Shown: positions 42,601 to 53,895, numbered from the stretch's first letter. The stretch: DNA of 64,000 nt from Collinsella aerofaciens (GCF_015561195.1 NZ_JADMSU010000004.1:124001-188000); one strand, 5' to 3'. The notes: a model not told the origin generated them from the sequence alone. Translations and numbers: made by a program.

Positions 42601-43019
42601 TTGCCAGTCGCCTTGTCCAGGATCACGGTCGCCTTTCCGCCGGTGATCTCGATAGTGTCGCCCTTGTCGGCAACCGTCGCACTCGGCTTGCTGTAGGTGT
42701 CCGAGGTATCGGGCTGAGCCTGGATCTTAGCCGTGTGGGACTTACTGCGCGGCGTGGCGTACTCGGAAAACTCACCCTTGGGGTCGACGTTATAACGGAA
42801 AATACCGTCCTCGAGGAACGTAATACGGCCCTTGATGCCGTCAGCGAAATCGATGTCGACGACGTTCGAGGCAGACTGAGACACGGTCGCTGAGTCGACA
42901 CCCTTGAGTGGCGTGGCAATCGCCTGCTGGGGATTGGCAAACACAAGCGTCGCTGCAGTGGCAACGAGGACCGCGCTTCCCTTCACCCACCGTTTCGAAA
43001 AAATGGAATTCCTACACAC
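36609..43019 (-). CDS. giant cell-wall-anchored GH31 glycosidase with dockerin, cohesin, CBM and FIVAR modules
   Basis: 2136 residues from GTG at 43019, which follows AAGGAG; earlier frame codons lack a ribosome site. Rough order: signal peptide 1-36; GH31 N-terminal and catalytic parts 50-760, with candidate catalytic Asp480 (KTDVAWVGSGY) and Asp531 (IWTGDQYGG); beta domains to 900; FN3 970-1045; F5/8 C-type (CBM32-like) 1065-1190; dockerin-like DLNGNGVYDVYDYS near 1240; cohesin-like 1273-1400; another discoidin-like domain 1425-1575; Big-type 1580-1673; FIVAR 1675-1743; F5/8 C-type 1750-1905; two FIVAR 1920-2055; IPNTG at 2102, membrane helix and basic tail. The TGDQYG form and module set recall bacterial GH31 alpha-N-acetylgalactosaminidases acting on mucin, but substrate is an inference. 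Confidence 0.9.
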   Translation of the reverse strand: MCRNSIFSKRWVKGSAVLVATAATLVFANPQQAIATPLKGVDSATVSQSASNVVDIDFADGIKGRITFLEDGIFRYNVDPKGEFSEYATPRSKSHTAKIQAQPDTSDTYSKPSATVADKGDTIEITGGKATVILDKATGKMSIKSGDRGVVSESAPLDLDKKGTVQTLAKEKSENFFGGGTQNGRFLHTNQTIAISNTNNWTDGGVASPNPFYWTSDGYGVLRNTFAEGSYDFGSTDSSTVTTLHSENEFDAYYFVATNEGASNVATEMLQDYYKVTGNPVLLPEYGFYLGHLNAYNRDGWSTTSGQKKWETKGSKSSSEKGDVKYESGMSTGYKLDGTLAAETLNGEGPTVDTENMKATDFDRQFSARQVIDDYEDNDMPLGWFLPNDGYGAGYGQNGYYKTGGVNSDGTSSAERLNAVRANVDNLKKFTEYANSKGVSTGLWTQSNLEPDSNSETPWHLLRDFDSEVKTGGITTLKTDVAWVGSGYSFGLNGIKTAYDTVTTGANKRPNIITLDGWAGTQRFGGIWTGDQYGGNWEYIRFHIPTYIGQSLSGNPNIGSDMDGIFGGDPIISARDYQWKTFTPSMLDMDGWGTYRKSPMTHGDPYTGISRFYLKLKAQLMPYIYTSAASAANIDTGNGDTGLPMIRAMLLSDNSEYAASTSTQYQYMFGENFLVAPVYQDTQADENGNDVRNGIYLPNYGTDENPTIWIDYFSGKQYRGGQVLNNYEAPLWKLPLFVKANAIVPMYAENNNPEAVTETNTKGTNRSQRIVEFFATEGEGSFTQYEDDGSSIENNTTEDDSYGTIDNISYGEHVSTVYKSSVVGGTATFTAEASQGGYSGYDSNRTTTFVANVSAKPTSVSAKNGGSALNVVEVDSQEAFDAATPEAGQAVYFYNETPNLNHYGSDAGSTEAEQGESFNNTKITTNPKVYVKFAKTDVATAAQTLELGDFVNADATLAADRFNENLSAPANLAAPEDATTPTSIKLTWGKVDGATSYDLKVDGTVFAVGDAAEFTHTDLAYNSKHTYQIRSRNADGYSAWSDVLEANSALDPWRNVPEAEEITWEGSLYGSHKAELAFDHEFQSGDGGFHSGGNDLGKALTVDYGRAYKLDKLEYYPRDDAGNGTVTKMRIETSLDGVHWTTQEVDWERSAACKTVAFDGAVAARYVRMTPLASVGNFFSASEIAIYKTDGTDGFAVGSNLNKATVSDGDYSNMKNYLGLENREPDTSTFDSQIRAHFADLNGNGVYDVYDYSFTMAALDGGTKQKGKAAGTLAVIPSKMEVEAGDEITVDVYATDAENINALGALVNFNSDQFEYVSESIAQDASTAGMENLSREKVQFTDGHQTINLAFANRGDAKLFNSTGVVASFKLKAKTAGKVELPSTSWLVGPACDALEFVSDGTVTMPGVPQPTKSEYGRDAFDITMTNDELPTDDGTNVEKLIQQKSYDGLFDNNEGGNDFEFLWNYGPNWIDGKMPTYVKLPATMTFAFKTPSKLDSVEVVNRNGGNGTVQKIKSVVTFEDGSTQEFSGGSFDSYQARYAFGLSAENKGKKATKVEITPLEASGDQMLTLREINFNYTQGVEAIEGVELGKNQTEFFEGDVTLVDAKATPESAGYPYVTVESSDPSVVSVSAVQAGDSVSYYLRANKAGKATITVASVLDPSKTASYEVEVKAGVDTSALMAALSKAAGYSESVYTKDSYAALTAAVEAAQKLLDGGQGSYSKKDVADATAKIEKAIDGLKMRPVDEKSLINTPENRENVKVTGFSSEADYEGSNAVNALDGDEQTLWHSDWAYKAGMPQYLTVDLGRDYDLTDVTFLPRQDGGTNGDIFEAEVLVSDTADGYEMGTATSMGTFTFDNDGRVLTDRGDWKQMSFGAARGRYVTVKVLHAGGGSVDAYCSMAELKFYGTAVPNPVAKDDLTAAIEKVDAEVAAGDLKASDYTEASWTAFQNALASARAILNDENATQDEVDQALKALESARDALEKTPVTPVENPTKKQLKALVKQAKETDTRGKTDESVKALTDAITYAEDVLGDENASDIQLQAAYDQLKLAIESLKDADSGNQGGSGNQGSGNGSNGGNQAGKPAGDKAQGSKKSGSAIPNTGDQTAATVAAVGGLGAIIAAIGAFFHRRSKAK

Positions 43020-43400
43020 CTGGACTCCTTCCCTCCGACATGCGGAAGTGTCGCGGACGCACGCCCTGTAGCATGGCGCACGCATCAAACGGGAGGGCTG
43101 TTCGGTACATTCCGTGCAGTGGGCCCACCCGTTACCAAGTGGTCAACTGGTAGTAACCAGATATCCACCTATTAGGTTAAGTCAGCATACAGGAGCAGTT
43201 GCGCAACCAAGTTCGGAATTCGCCCGGTGGTATTAAAATGAGCGTCAATGGCAAAGTGGGCTTAATAAGCCACACCAATTGGTTCTTCTCCCAAATATCA
43301 ATTAAGCAAAAATGTACTGTTTATCTGGTATTACACAGACCATACCTTTCCCTCGGGAACTGGACTTCGCGAAGTTTCCCGAAGAAAAGGCTCAGCCGCC
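43020..43400. other. gene-free leader region of the GH31 gene
   Basis: Base composition turns AT-rich here compared with the genes on each side. Small palindromes such as CTGGTAGTAACCAG (near 43147-43160) are present and may be regulatory. Open frames of 60-80 codons lack ribosome sites and known domains. Confidence 0.4.
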
Positions 43401-43401
43401 A

Positions 43402-43443
43402 CCCTGCGACCTACCGGGGATTGCTATGACATACGTTGGCTGA
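43402..43443. repeat. 42-bp direct repeat, copy 2 (upstream of the GH31 gene)
   Basis: Same sequence as 36501-36542 with four mismatches, same orientation, 6.9 kb apart. Confidence 0.75.
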
Positions 43444-43480
43444 TTTGGTTTGAATAGAAAGGTTGACAGAGGGTGGTGGG

Positions 43481-43676
43481 CAGTTAGTTCAGATTTGTAT
43501 TTTTTTGGCAGTGGCTTTTGCTTAATCATCTCGGTTTTTGAGTCACTGGGACCCAGCGATAAGCCTTTTCCGCCCTTGAGTAAGCATATCTGCCTCATTA
43601 GGAAAGCGAAAACAGTTCAATTGAGCCTAAATTAACCGACTTCTGCTCTTTGAGAAATACAAATCTGAACTAACTG
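43481..43676. mobile_element. MITE-like element with 22-bp perfect terminal inverted repeats
   Basis: CAGTTAGTTCAGATTTGTAT plus TT (43481-43502) is perfectly complementary to 43655-43676. The enclosed 152 bases are AT-rich and code for nothing convincing. Total size 196 bases. No clear target duplication was found and no transposase is in the window, so a non-autonomous element is an inference; a very long transcript hairpin is the alternative. Confidence 0.45.
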
Positions 43677-43749
43677 TCCAAAGACATATCTCTCCCTTGG
43701 TAAAAGGCCTTCATATGATTGCAATTCACCTGAAGGCCCCATACAAAAT

Positions 43750-43785
43750 GTGGGCTCTGTCGTCCGAATGAACGACAGAGCCCAC
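43750..43785. terminator. strong hairpin, probable terminator
   Basis: GTGGGCTCTGTCGT (43750-43763) pairs perfectly with 43772-43785 around an 8-base loop. The plus-strand side is followed by ACTCACTTTTTATTC. It lies between the MITE-like element and carB. Confidence 0.65.
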
Positions 43786-43858
43786 ACTCACTTTTTATTC
43801 ATCCCCAGTCATCGCGCAAAGCCCCTTCGGCAGCACACGATGCAACCGAGTCACCGTA

Positions 43859-43949
43859 GGCCGGGGCGGGAGGGGCCGAGTTTCCTCCTGAACGACTCTG
43901 CTTGCAGCCGGAGCGAAAGGGGGAAATCTCGGCCCCTCCCGCCCTGGCC
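43859..43949. repeat. long GC-rich imperfect inverted repeat just after carB
   Basis: About 27 bases from 43859 pair with about 27 bases ending at 43949, with few mismatches (GGCGGGAGGGGCCGAG against CTCGGCCCCTCCCGCC). The loop is about 35 bases. It begins 11 bases beyond the carB stop and could end that transcript, though there is no T run. Confidence 0.6.
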
Positions 43950-43960
43950 GGCCAGGTCAA

Positions 43961-47275
<3,315 letters not shown>

Positions 47276-47276
47276 G

Positions 47277-48725
47277 TTAGTTCTCCTCGGTCTCGGTCGC
47301 GGCGGTCTCGGCGGTCTCGGCGAAATTCCAGCCCTGCAGGCGGTCCTTCGCGGTGTCGATGTCCAGGTAGTTCTCCTCGCCGTCCATGAGTCGCGTAAAG
47401 GCGGTAAAGAGATAGTGGGCATCGGTGGGGCCGGGCGAGGCCTCGGGGTGGTACTGGACCGAGAAGCACGGGGCGTCGAGCAGCTGGATGCCCTCGGCGG
47501 TGCCGTCGTTGAGATTCACGTGCGTCAGGCGAATACGGCCGAAGCGCTCGTTCATCACGACCGGCGCAATGCCGCGACGCACCCAGGCGCGCAGGTCGCC
47601 ATCGGCCGCATGCTCGGTCTCGCCGCCGGAAAGCTCCGGGATCAGTTTGCCCAGACTGGGGAACAGCAGGCCAAAGCCGTGGTTTTGCGCGGTGATCTCC
47701 ACGCGCCGGCTCACCAGGTTCATAACCGGCTGGTTACCGCCACGATGACCGAATTTAAGTTTTTCCATTTGGGCGCCGCACGCCAAGCTGATCATCTGGT
47801 GACCGAGGCAAATGCCAAAGACCGGCACCTTGCCGATCAGTTGCTGCACCTGCTCGTAGGTCTCCACCACGGCATCGGGGTCGCCGGGGCCGTTGGATAA
47901 AAAGACGCCGTCGGGATTCATGTCGAGCACCTCACTCGCGGGCGTATCCCACGGCACGACAGTAAGGTCGCAGCCGGCGCGGACGAGGCCCTCCAGAATG
48001 CCGCGCTTGACGCCGCAGTCGTAGGCGACCACGTTGTGGCGGGCGGGGGCGGCAGGGGCGAGCGCAAAGTCATGCGTAGCGGGCAGGTCGGCAGCTGCAA
48101 ACTCGTGGGGTACGGGGCAACTTACGGTCTTGACCAGGTTCTCGCCTACCAGCGTGGGCGCTGCGGCCAGACGCTCGGCAAGCTCGTCGACGTCGAAGAT
48201 CTCGGTCGAAATAATGCCCATCTTGGAACCATTGTCGCGCAGGTGGCGCACCAGGGCGCGAGTGTCGACACCCTCGATAGCGACGATGTCGTGAGCGCGC
48301 AGGTACTCCGGCACGCTCACGGCCGAGCGCCAGTTAGAAGGCATGGCGCACATGTCGCGAACGATCATGCCGCGCATGGCCGGAGCGCTCGCAGGGCACA
48401 CGGCGTCGCCGGGGAAGGCCGACTGGACGTCGGTCTCGTCGATACCGTAGTTGCCGATCTGCGGATAGGTCATGGTTACGATTTGGCCGGCATAACTCGG
48501 GTCGGTCATGACCTCAAAGTAGCCCTCGAGCGAGGTGTTGAAGCAAACTTCGCCGGTCGCGGTGCCCTCGGCGCCGCATGCACGTCCATAAAAAATGGTC
48601 CCATCCTCAAGATACAGGATGCAGGGACCGCAGGTGCCCTTGCTGGTTTTGGCCAGCATACGCTGGCAAAGCTCGCTGGGCGCGAAGGTGCGGGCGGCAG
48701 CGCCCGCGGTATGGTTGTTCGCCAT
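47277..48725 (-). CDS. carA: carbamoyl-phosphate synthase small subunit
   Basis: 482 residues, about 100 more than common CarA. ATG at 48725 after GGAG. The N-terminal CPSase domain starts near residue 35 ([19 protein letters not shown]). The class I glutaminase has its nucleophile Cys in [12 protein letters not shown] and the His/Glu pair in [10 protein letters not shown]. Extra residues are an Ala-rich start and a Glu/Thr-rich tail ([13 protein letters not shown]). A PyrR-type hairpin sits just before the ribosome site. Confidence 0.96.
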   Translation of the reverse strand: MANNHTAGAAARTFAPSELCQRMLAKTSKGTCGPCILYLEDGTIFYGRACGAEGTATGEVCFNTSLEGYFEVMTDPSYAGQIVTMTYPQIGNYGIDETDVQSAFPGDAVCPASAPAMRGMIVRDMCAMPSNWRSAVSVPEYLRAHDIVAIEGVDTRALVRHLRDNGSKMGIISTEIFDVDELAERLAAAPTLVGENLVKTVSCPVPHEFAAADLPATHDFALAPAAPARHNVVAYDCGVKRGILEGLVRAGCDLTVVPWDTPASEVLDMNPDGVFLSNGPGDPDAVVETYEQVQQLIGKVPVFGICLGHQMISLACGAQMEKLKFGHRGGNQPVMNLVSRRVEITAQNHGFGLLFPSLGKLIPELSGGETEHAADGDLRAWVRRGIAPVVMNERFGRIRLTHVNLNDGTAEGIQLLDAPCFSVQYHPEASPGPTDAHYLFTAFTRLMDGEENYLDIDTAKDRLQGWNFAETAETAATETEEN

Positions 48726-48736
48726 AATTCTCCTTC

Positions 48737-48754
48737 CCGGTCTCACAGGACCGG
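48737..48754 (-). promoter_or_regulatory. PyrR-type RNA binding hairpin in the carA leader
   Basis: On the minus strand CCGGTC and GACCGG form a 6-bp stem with loop CTGTGA, giving TCCTGTGAGAC, which fits the known PyrR recognition core UCCNGNGAG. The stem ends immediately before GGAAGGAG, so a bound PyrR would cover the ribosome site. In mycobacteria PyrR is known to act on translation in this way. No pyrR gene is in the window. Confidence 0.65.
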
Positions 48755-48889
48755 CTTAAAGGTGTGTAGTTAGGCCTCGCGGTATTGTAACCGCAAGCAT
48801 GCCTCATGGCGTTAATTTCATCGAAATGTTTACGAAATGATAATTATGACTTTCTATGCATAATGTTTTTTAATCCCCGTCCCAGAAAA

Positions 48890-48925
48890 ATCATCCCGCG
48901 GGGCTTGTGGCTCACGCGGGATGAT
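48890..48925 (-). terminator. terminator after the 48932 gene
   Basis: ATCATCCCGCG (48890-48900) pairs with 48915-48925 around a 14-base loop. On the minus strand it is followed by TTTTTCTGGG. Confidence 0.85.
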
Positions 48926-48931
48926 GGCGTC

Positions 48932-49897
48932 TTATTTTTTCTTGTCCTGCTCCAGCAGTTCGGACGGTGTGCGATCGGGCTTGCCGCCACGGAAAATCTC
49001 GCGGCCATGCAGACGATGCTCCAGGTCACGTTCGGCTTTTTCCTCGTCAATCTTGGTCTGGCTCACCACCGGGTCCTCAATCAACGACGACACCGAGTTC
49101 ACCTGCTTCTGAATGCGCTCGGCGATGGTGTCATCCATACTCACGATGCGCATCTTCCAGTCGATACTCGTGGCGTTGGATGAGCTCTTGGTCCACACGA
49201 ACGTCAAAATGGCGCTCTGGTGGCCGCGCGCGGGGAACATGCCAAAGAAGGAATCGTGCTGAATGTTGCTATCCTCGTCGATATAGGCGTGAACGTTATA
49301 CACCACGCGGTCGATCTTATCGTTGAGCAACGCGTTGGTCGCAAGCGCCGCGGCCTGAATCTGCCCGTTGGACAGCAGCTCGAGCTCATTGGCAGACGAC
49401 GTGTCCAACACCGTCACCTCGACCGTGCCCGTGCGTTCATCGGCTTCATCGACGGTGAAGTCGAGCGGGAACTGCGTAAAGCCGTTGCCCCATTCAAGTC
49501 CACCCTTGAGCGCGGTCGAAACGGTATCGACCGAAACGCTCTCGGACAGGTTGGCGGTGTTCAGACGACGCATCACGCCGTAGCCAATCTGCATGCCCAC
49601 GATCAGCACCAAAATACCGATGACCACGGCCATCGCGGTCTTCGTAATGGTATGGCTCACCTGCGAGCCCGAAGGATCGTCCTCGGACAGCGGGTCGATA
49701 TGTTTTGCCTGGCTCTCGCGGTCCTCGCTGCGCAGCTGCGCTAGCGCCGCTTTGTCACCGCGCTTGGCCGCAGCCTCCTTCTCACGCATGCGCTCGGTAC
49801 GCTTTTTGGCGAGCGTGGGATCCAAGACGCCGGATGCATCGATTTCGGAGAATAACTCCGTCACTTCTTCCGGAGTCAAAGGGTTCTTGTCAGCCAT
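48932..49897 (-). CDS. single-pass membrane protein of unknown function
   Basis: 321 residues; ATG at 49897 after GGAAG. A charged cytoplasmic part of about 85 residues is followed by one membrane segment (TAMAVVIGILVLIVGMQIGYGVM) and about 150 residues outside (VEVTVLDTSSANELELLSNGQIQ, VVYNVHAYIDEDSNIQHD). The tail is Lys/Glu-rich. No known domain. It follows the ABC exporter gene by 19 bases and is likely in its operon. Confidence 0.75.
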   Translation of the reverse strand: MADKNPLTPEEVTELFSEIDASGVLDPTLAKKRTERMREKEAAAKRGDKAALAQLRSEDRESQAKHIDPLSEDDPSGSQVSHTITKTAMAVVIGILVLIVGMQIGYGVMRRLNTANLSESVSVDTVSTALKGGLEWGNGFTQFPLDFTVDEADERTGTVEVTVLDTSSANELELLSNGQIQAAALATNALLNDKIDRVVYNVHAYIDEDSNIQHDSFFGMFPARGHQSAILTFVWTKSSSNATSIDWKMRIVSMDDTIAERIQKQVNSVSSLIEDPVVSQTKIDEEKAERDLEHRLHGREIFRGGKPDRTPSELLEQDKKK

Positions 49898-49916
49898 AAA
49901 CTTCCTGTCATATCAA

Positions 49917-51689
49917 TCAGTCGAGCTCGTGCGCACGCGCACCTTCGAACTGCATTCGATAGTAACGGGCATAGGTGCCGCCACGGGCGAGAAGCTCCTC
50001 GTGCGTGCCACGCTCCACAACGCGACCATGCTCAACGGTCGCAATCTCATCGGCATGCTTAATGGTCGAAAGACGGTGGGCGATAATAATCGTGGTGCGG
50101 CCGCGTGCCAGCTCTTCGAGTGACTCCTGCACCGCCTCCTCGCTCTCGTTATCCAAAGCACTCGTCGCCTCGTCCAAAATCAGGATCTTGGGGTTCTTGA
50201 GAAACACGCGCGCGATGGCAACGCGCTGCTTCTGTCCGCCCGAAAGACGGCTGCCGCGCTCGCCCACCACGGTGTCGTAGCCCTGCGGAAGCGACTCGAT
50301 AAAGGCATCGATGTTGGCGCGACGGGCGGCCTCGGCGATCTCTTCTGCCGTGGCGCCCGGCTTGCCGTAGGCGATGTTCTCGCCAATCGTACCGTCAAAT
50401 AGATAGACATCCTGCTGCACCAGGCCGATGGCGCGGCGCAGGCTCTGCTGCGTCACATCGCGCACGTCCTGGCCGTCGATGCTAATGGATCCGGCAGCCA
50501 CGTCATAAAAGCGCGGCAGCAGCGAACAGGTCGTGGACTTGCCACCGCCCGAAGGGCCAACCAGCGCGATGGTCTGCCCGGGCTTGATGGACAGATTCAT
50601 ATGGTCGATAACGGGACGCTCGTCGGCATAGCCCTCGCCCAGCTCGACATCCTCGTAGTTAAAGCACACGTCGTGATACTCCACGGCGCCGGCAGTCACC
50701 TGCAGATCCGTAGCGCCCGGCTTGTCCTGGATATCCGGCGCGGTCGAGAGCACCTCGTCCATACGTTTAAAGCCGGCGATAGCCTTCTGATACGTTTCGG
50801 CCGAATTGACGAGCGTCTCGAGCGGCGTGCAGAACAGCGAAATATAGAGTGCAAAGGTCGCCATATCGACCGCCTGCAGCTGTCCCTGGGCGACCAGCCA
50901 GCCGCCCAGCAGCACCACGATCACATAGAGCACACCCGAGAGCAGGCCATACGTCGCGGTATAGACGCCCATGGCGTGATACATGTTCTCCTTGGACGAA
51001 AGATAGCGATTGTTTGAGGCGCGGAACTTGAAGCGTTCGGTCTCCTCATTGGCAAAGCTCTTGACCACACGCATGCCCGCCAGCGAATCCTGCAGCTGCG
51101 CATTGATGCCGCTGATTTTTTTGCGGTTGTCGCTAAAGACCTCGCGCATGCGCATGTTCTGCCAAAACATGATGACCGCAAACGCCGCCGTCACCACGGC
51201 CATGGCGAGCGCCAGCACCGGGGCAATGGTAAAGAGGATCACAAATGAGCCGATGATCTCGATGCCGCAGATGATGATCCACTCGGGCACGTGGTGCGCC
51301 GCCTCGCAGATATCGAACAGGTCGTTGACCACGCGGCTCATCATGTCGCCCGAGCTGTTGCGGTCGAAGTATGCAAAGCTAAAGCGCTCATACTGGTCGA
51401 ACAGGTCCTCGCGCATTTTGGACTCCATACGCGCGCCCATCACGTGACCCCAATAGCTCACAAAATAGCGGCAGGCGCAGCGGACGGCATACATCAGCAC
51501 CAAGCCCACCGCGATCATGCCGAGCGCCTGCATAATGGCAGCCTGACCCTGAGTAAATAGCCCACCGGTCAAATTGCGCAGAATAATGGGGAACGCCAGG
51601 TCAATGGCGGCAAGCACCAGAGCACAAACAGTATCAGCAACAAAAAGCCCCATCTGGGGCTTGTAATAAGACAAAAACCTCTTCAGCAT
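49917..51689 (-). CDS. ABC exporter with fused membrane and ATPase domains
   Basis: 590 residues from ATG at 51689 (AAGGTG upstream). A second in-frame ATG at 51788 has a stronger GAGGAGGG site and would add 33 basic residues, so the start is not settled. Six membrane helices in residues 1-310, then the nucleotide-binding domain with Walker A GPSGGGKST, signature LSGGQKQRVAIAR, Walker B ILILDEATSALD and switch His in IIAHRLSTI. MsbA/multidrug type that works as a dimer; substrate unknown. Confidence 0.9.
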   Translation of the reverse strand: MLKRFLSYYKPQMGLFVADTVCALVLAAIDLAFPIILRNLTGGLFTQGQAAIMQALGMIAVGLVLMYAVRCACRYFVSYWGHVMGARMESKMREDLFDQYERFSFAYFDRNSSGDMMSRVVNDLFDICEAAHHVPEWIIICGIEIIGSFVILFTIAPVLALAMAVVTAAFAVIMFWQNMRMREVFSDNRKKISGINAQLQDSLAGMRVVKSFANEETERFKFRASNNRYLSSKENMYHAMGVYTATYGLLSGVLYVIVVLLGGWLVAQGQLQAVDMATFALYISLFCTPLETLVNSAETYQKAIAGFKRMDEVLSTAPDIQDKPGATDLQVTAGAVEYHDVCFNYEDVELGEGYADERPVIDHMNLSIKPGQTIALVGPSGGGKSTTCSLLPRFYDVAAGSISIDGQDVRDVTQQSLRRAIGLVQQDVYLFDGTIGENIAYGKPGATAEEIAEAARRANIDAFIESLPQGYDTVVGERGSRLSGGQKQRVAIARVFLKNPKILILDEATSALDNESEEAVQESLEELARGRTTIIIAHRLSTIKHADEIATVEHGRVVERGTHEELLARGGTYARYYRMQFEGARAHELD

Positions 51690-51736
51690 AATCACCTTAC
51701 GCGGTTTTACCAAACCGCGTTTCGTCTCGACGCTGC

Positions 51737-51834
51737 AAGTGCTCCATTTGGACAATCTGGCCTTCAATCGTCGGTCGCGTATATCCATACGCTTCCCTCC
51801 TCTTTTAGGCCACCTTGTCTCAAATGGAGCACTT
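51737..51834. repeat. 14-bp inverted repeat before the ABC exporter gene
   Basis: AAGTGCTCCATTTG (51737-51750) and its perfect complement (51821-51834) are 70 bases apart and enclose the alternative start at 51788. A smaller hairpin (CGCGGTTT...AAAACCGCG, near 51700-51720) lies just before the ATG at 51689. Confidence 0.5.
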
Positions 51835-51873
51835 TCGCTGACTTACACAAACCTGCGGGATCATCCCCGCTCG

Positions 51874-52569
51874 TTAAAGCTCGGCCCCGCCTAGTCGGTG
51901 CGCGATGCTGTCGCAGGCAAGCGCGCCTACGACGGTCTTGGCGTCTTCGATCTTGCCGTCGAGCACGGCGTCGATCAGCTCGTGCAGCGGCACCAGGTCC
52001 ACGTTGACAAACTCGTCATCATCGGGGTTGGGCGCATCAAACTCGAGCTTGGTAGCCAAGTAGATGTGGATGATCTCATCGCAAAAACCGCAGGACGTGA
52101 CAATCGACGTCAAAAAGCGAATACGACCAGCCTTAAAGCCCGTCTCCTCATGCAGTTCGCGCTTGGCGCAATCGAGCGGGTCCTCGCCCGGGTCGAGCTT
52201 GCCGGCAGGAATCTCGACCGTCACGCGGTCGATGGCGGTGCGGTACTGACGCACCAGTACGATCTTGCCGCTCTCGGTCAGTGCCACAACGGCCGCCGCA
52301 CCCGGATGGCGAACGATATCGCGGGCGCTGCGGTGACCGTTGGGCAGCTCAACCTCAAGACGGTGGACGTCGAGAATCTTGCCCTTCCAGGCGCACTCCT
52401 CCGAAAGAATCTTCTCGTGCAGCTCGGCATCGTGCGGGTCGTCGTCGCCCAGCACCAGTGCCGGCTCGTCAGCGACCTCGCCACCAGGCTCGCCCTCGGC
52501 GTGCCCATACATGCGGCTGTCCTCTTCGACGATCTGCGCGTCCACGAGCTCTTCGTTCTTCTCGTCCAT
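51874..52569 (-). CDS. NUDIX hydrolase, ADP-ribose pyrophosphatase type
   Basis: 231 residues; ATG at 52569 is better spaced from GAGAGGA than the ATG at 52578. The Nudix box GKLDPGEDPLDCAKRELHEETGF lies near residues 121-143, preceded by VRQYRTAIDRVTVEIPAG, which is typical of ADP-ribose pyrophosphatases. The first 50 residues are acidic and not part of the fold. It follows purD by 21 bases. Confidence 0.88.
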   Translation of the reverse strand: MDEKNEELVDAQIVEEDSRMYGHAEGEPGGEVADEPALVLGDDDPHDAELHEKILSEECAWKGKILDVHRLEVELPNGHRSARDIVRHPGAAAVVALTESGKIVLVRQYRTAIDRVTVEIPAGKLDPGEDPLDCAKRELHEETGFKAGRIRFLTSIVTSCGFCDEIIHIYLATKLEFDAPNPDDDEFVNVDLVPLHELIDAVLDGKIEDAKTVVGALACDSIAHRLGGAEL

Positions 52570-52590
52570 CCGTCTCATTCCTCTCGGACT

Positions 52591-53895
52591 TTAGGCATCC
52601 CAGGCGTCGCGGCCGCGCAGCGCGCGCAGGCCGATGTCGTGACGCAGGGTCTTGCCCTCAAAATCAATCTTCTCGCAGGCCTCGTAGGCAAGGTTGCGAG
52701 CGTTCTCGAACGTGTCGCCCAGAGCGGTCACGGCAAGCACGCGGCCACCATTGGTCACGAGCTGGCCGTCCACCACAGCAGTGCCCGCGTGGTACACGGT
52801 CACGTTCTCCATGGCCTCGGCATCCTCAATACCGGTGATGACCTTGCCTTTCTCGTAGCTGCCGGGGTAGCCCGCGCTCGTCAGGACAACGGCCACGGCC
52901 CACTCGTCGCGCCAGTCGAGTTCAATCTGGTCGAGCTCGCAGTTGGCACAAGCCAGCATGACCTCAACCAGGTCGTTCTTAAGGCGCGGCAGCACGACCT
53001 GCGTCTCGGGGTCGCCAAAGCGGGCATTGAACTCCAGCACCTTGGGGCCGGCAGGCGTGAGCATAAAGCCGCCGTACAGGCAGCCGCGGTAGTCGATACC
53101 CTCGGCAGCGAGCTCGGCCACGGTCTGCTCCATGACCGCCACCATGGTGGCGTGCTCCTCGTCAGTCACGATGGGCACCGGGCTGTAGACGCCCATGCCG
53201 CCGGTGTTGGGGCCCTTGTCGCCCTCGAGCGCGCGCTTGTGGTCCTGCGAGGTGGCCATGGGGCGCACGGTCTTGCCGTCGGTAAAGGCCAGCAGCGAGC
53301 ACTCGGGACCAACGAGCATCTCCTCGATAACCACGGTGTTGCCGGCATCGCCAAAGGTGCCGCCAAAGCACTCGCGCACGGCCTCCTCGGCCTGCTCAAG
53401 TTCGGTCGCCACGATAACGCCCTTGCCCGCGGCAAGGCCGTCGGCCTTGACGACCAGCGGGGCGCCCTGCTCGCGCACGTAGGCGAGAGCCGAAGCCTCG
53501 TCGGTAAACGAACCATAGGCTGCCGTCGGGATACCGGCGCGCTCCATGAGCTGCTTGGAGAACAGCTTGGAGCCCTCCATCTGGGCGCCCTCGGCACCCG
53601 GGCCAAAGCAGGGAATACCCGCCGCGCGCACGGCGTCGGCCACGCCCGCCACGAGCGGAGCCTCGGGGCCAATTACCACGAGTCCGCATCCGTGGCTCTG
53701 CGCAAACGCCGCCACGGCCGCAGGATCGCAGTCGTCGAGAACAACGTTCTCGCCGCAGCTCGCGGTGCCGCCGTTGCCCGGCGCAATGTAGAGCTTGCCG
53801 GCGCGCGGTGATGCTGCGAGCTTAGCTGCCAAAGCATGCTCACGGCCGCCGCTGCCCAACAACAGGATGTCGATGGTTTGAGTGTCCGCCTTCAA
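52591..53895 (-). CDS. purD: phosphoribosylamine-glycine ligase
   Basis: 434 residues from TTG at 53895, which follows GGAGG by 5 bases; the frame stays open upstream but without a ribosome site. It joins glycine to phosphoribosylamine using ATP. N-terminal [22 protein letters not shown]-grasp segments [16 protein letters not shown] and [11 protein letters not shown], and the metal site [12 protein letters not shown] are present. Lies between purA and the nudix gene. Confidence 0.96.
   Translation of the reverse strand: MKADTQTIDILLLGSGGREHALAAKLAASPRAGKLYIAPGNGGTASCGENVVLDDCDPAAVAAFAQSHGCGLVVIGPEAPLVAGVADAVRAAGIPCFGPGAEGAQMEGSKLFSKQLMERAGIPTAAYGSFTDEASALAYVREQGAPLVVKADGLAAGKGVIVATELEQAEEAVRECFGGTFGDAGNTVVIEEMLVGPECSLLAFTDGKTVRPMATSQDHKRALEGDKGPNTGGMGVYSPVPIVTDEEHATMVAVMEQTVAELAAEGIDYRGCLYGGFMLTPAGPKVLEFNARFGDPETQVVLPRLKNDLVEVMLACANCELDQIELDWRDEWAVAVVLTSAGYPGSYEKGKVITGIEDAEAMENVTVYHAGTAVVDGQLVTNGGRVLAVTALGDTFENARNLAYEACEKIDFEGKTLRHDIGLRALRGRDAWDA

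Noticed and set aside
43199-43635. Two short plus-strand frames (76 and 61 codons) near the MITE-like element
   Set aside because: AT-rich non-coding composition, no ribosome sites, and they cross repeat boundaries.
47276-47422. Longer in-frame start for carB
   Set aside because: It lies inside carA; ATG at 47275 has a ribosome site and leads straight into the conserved N-terminus.
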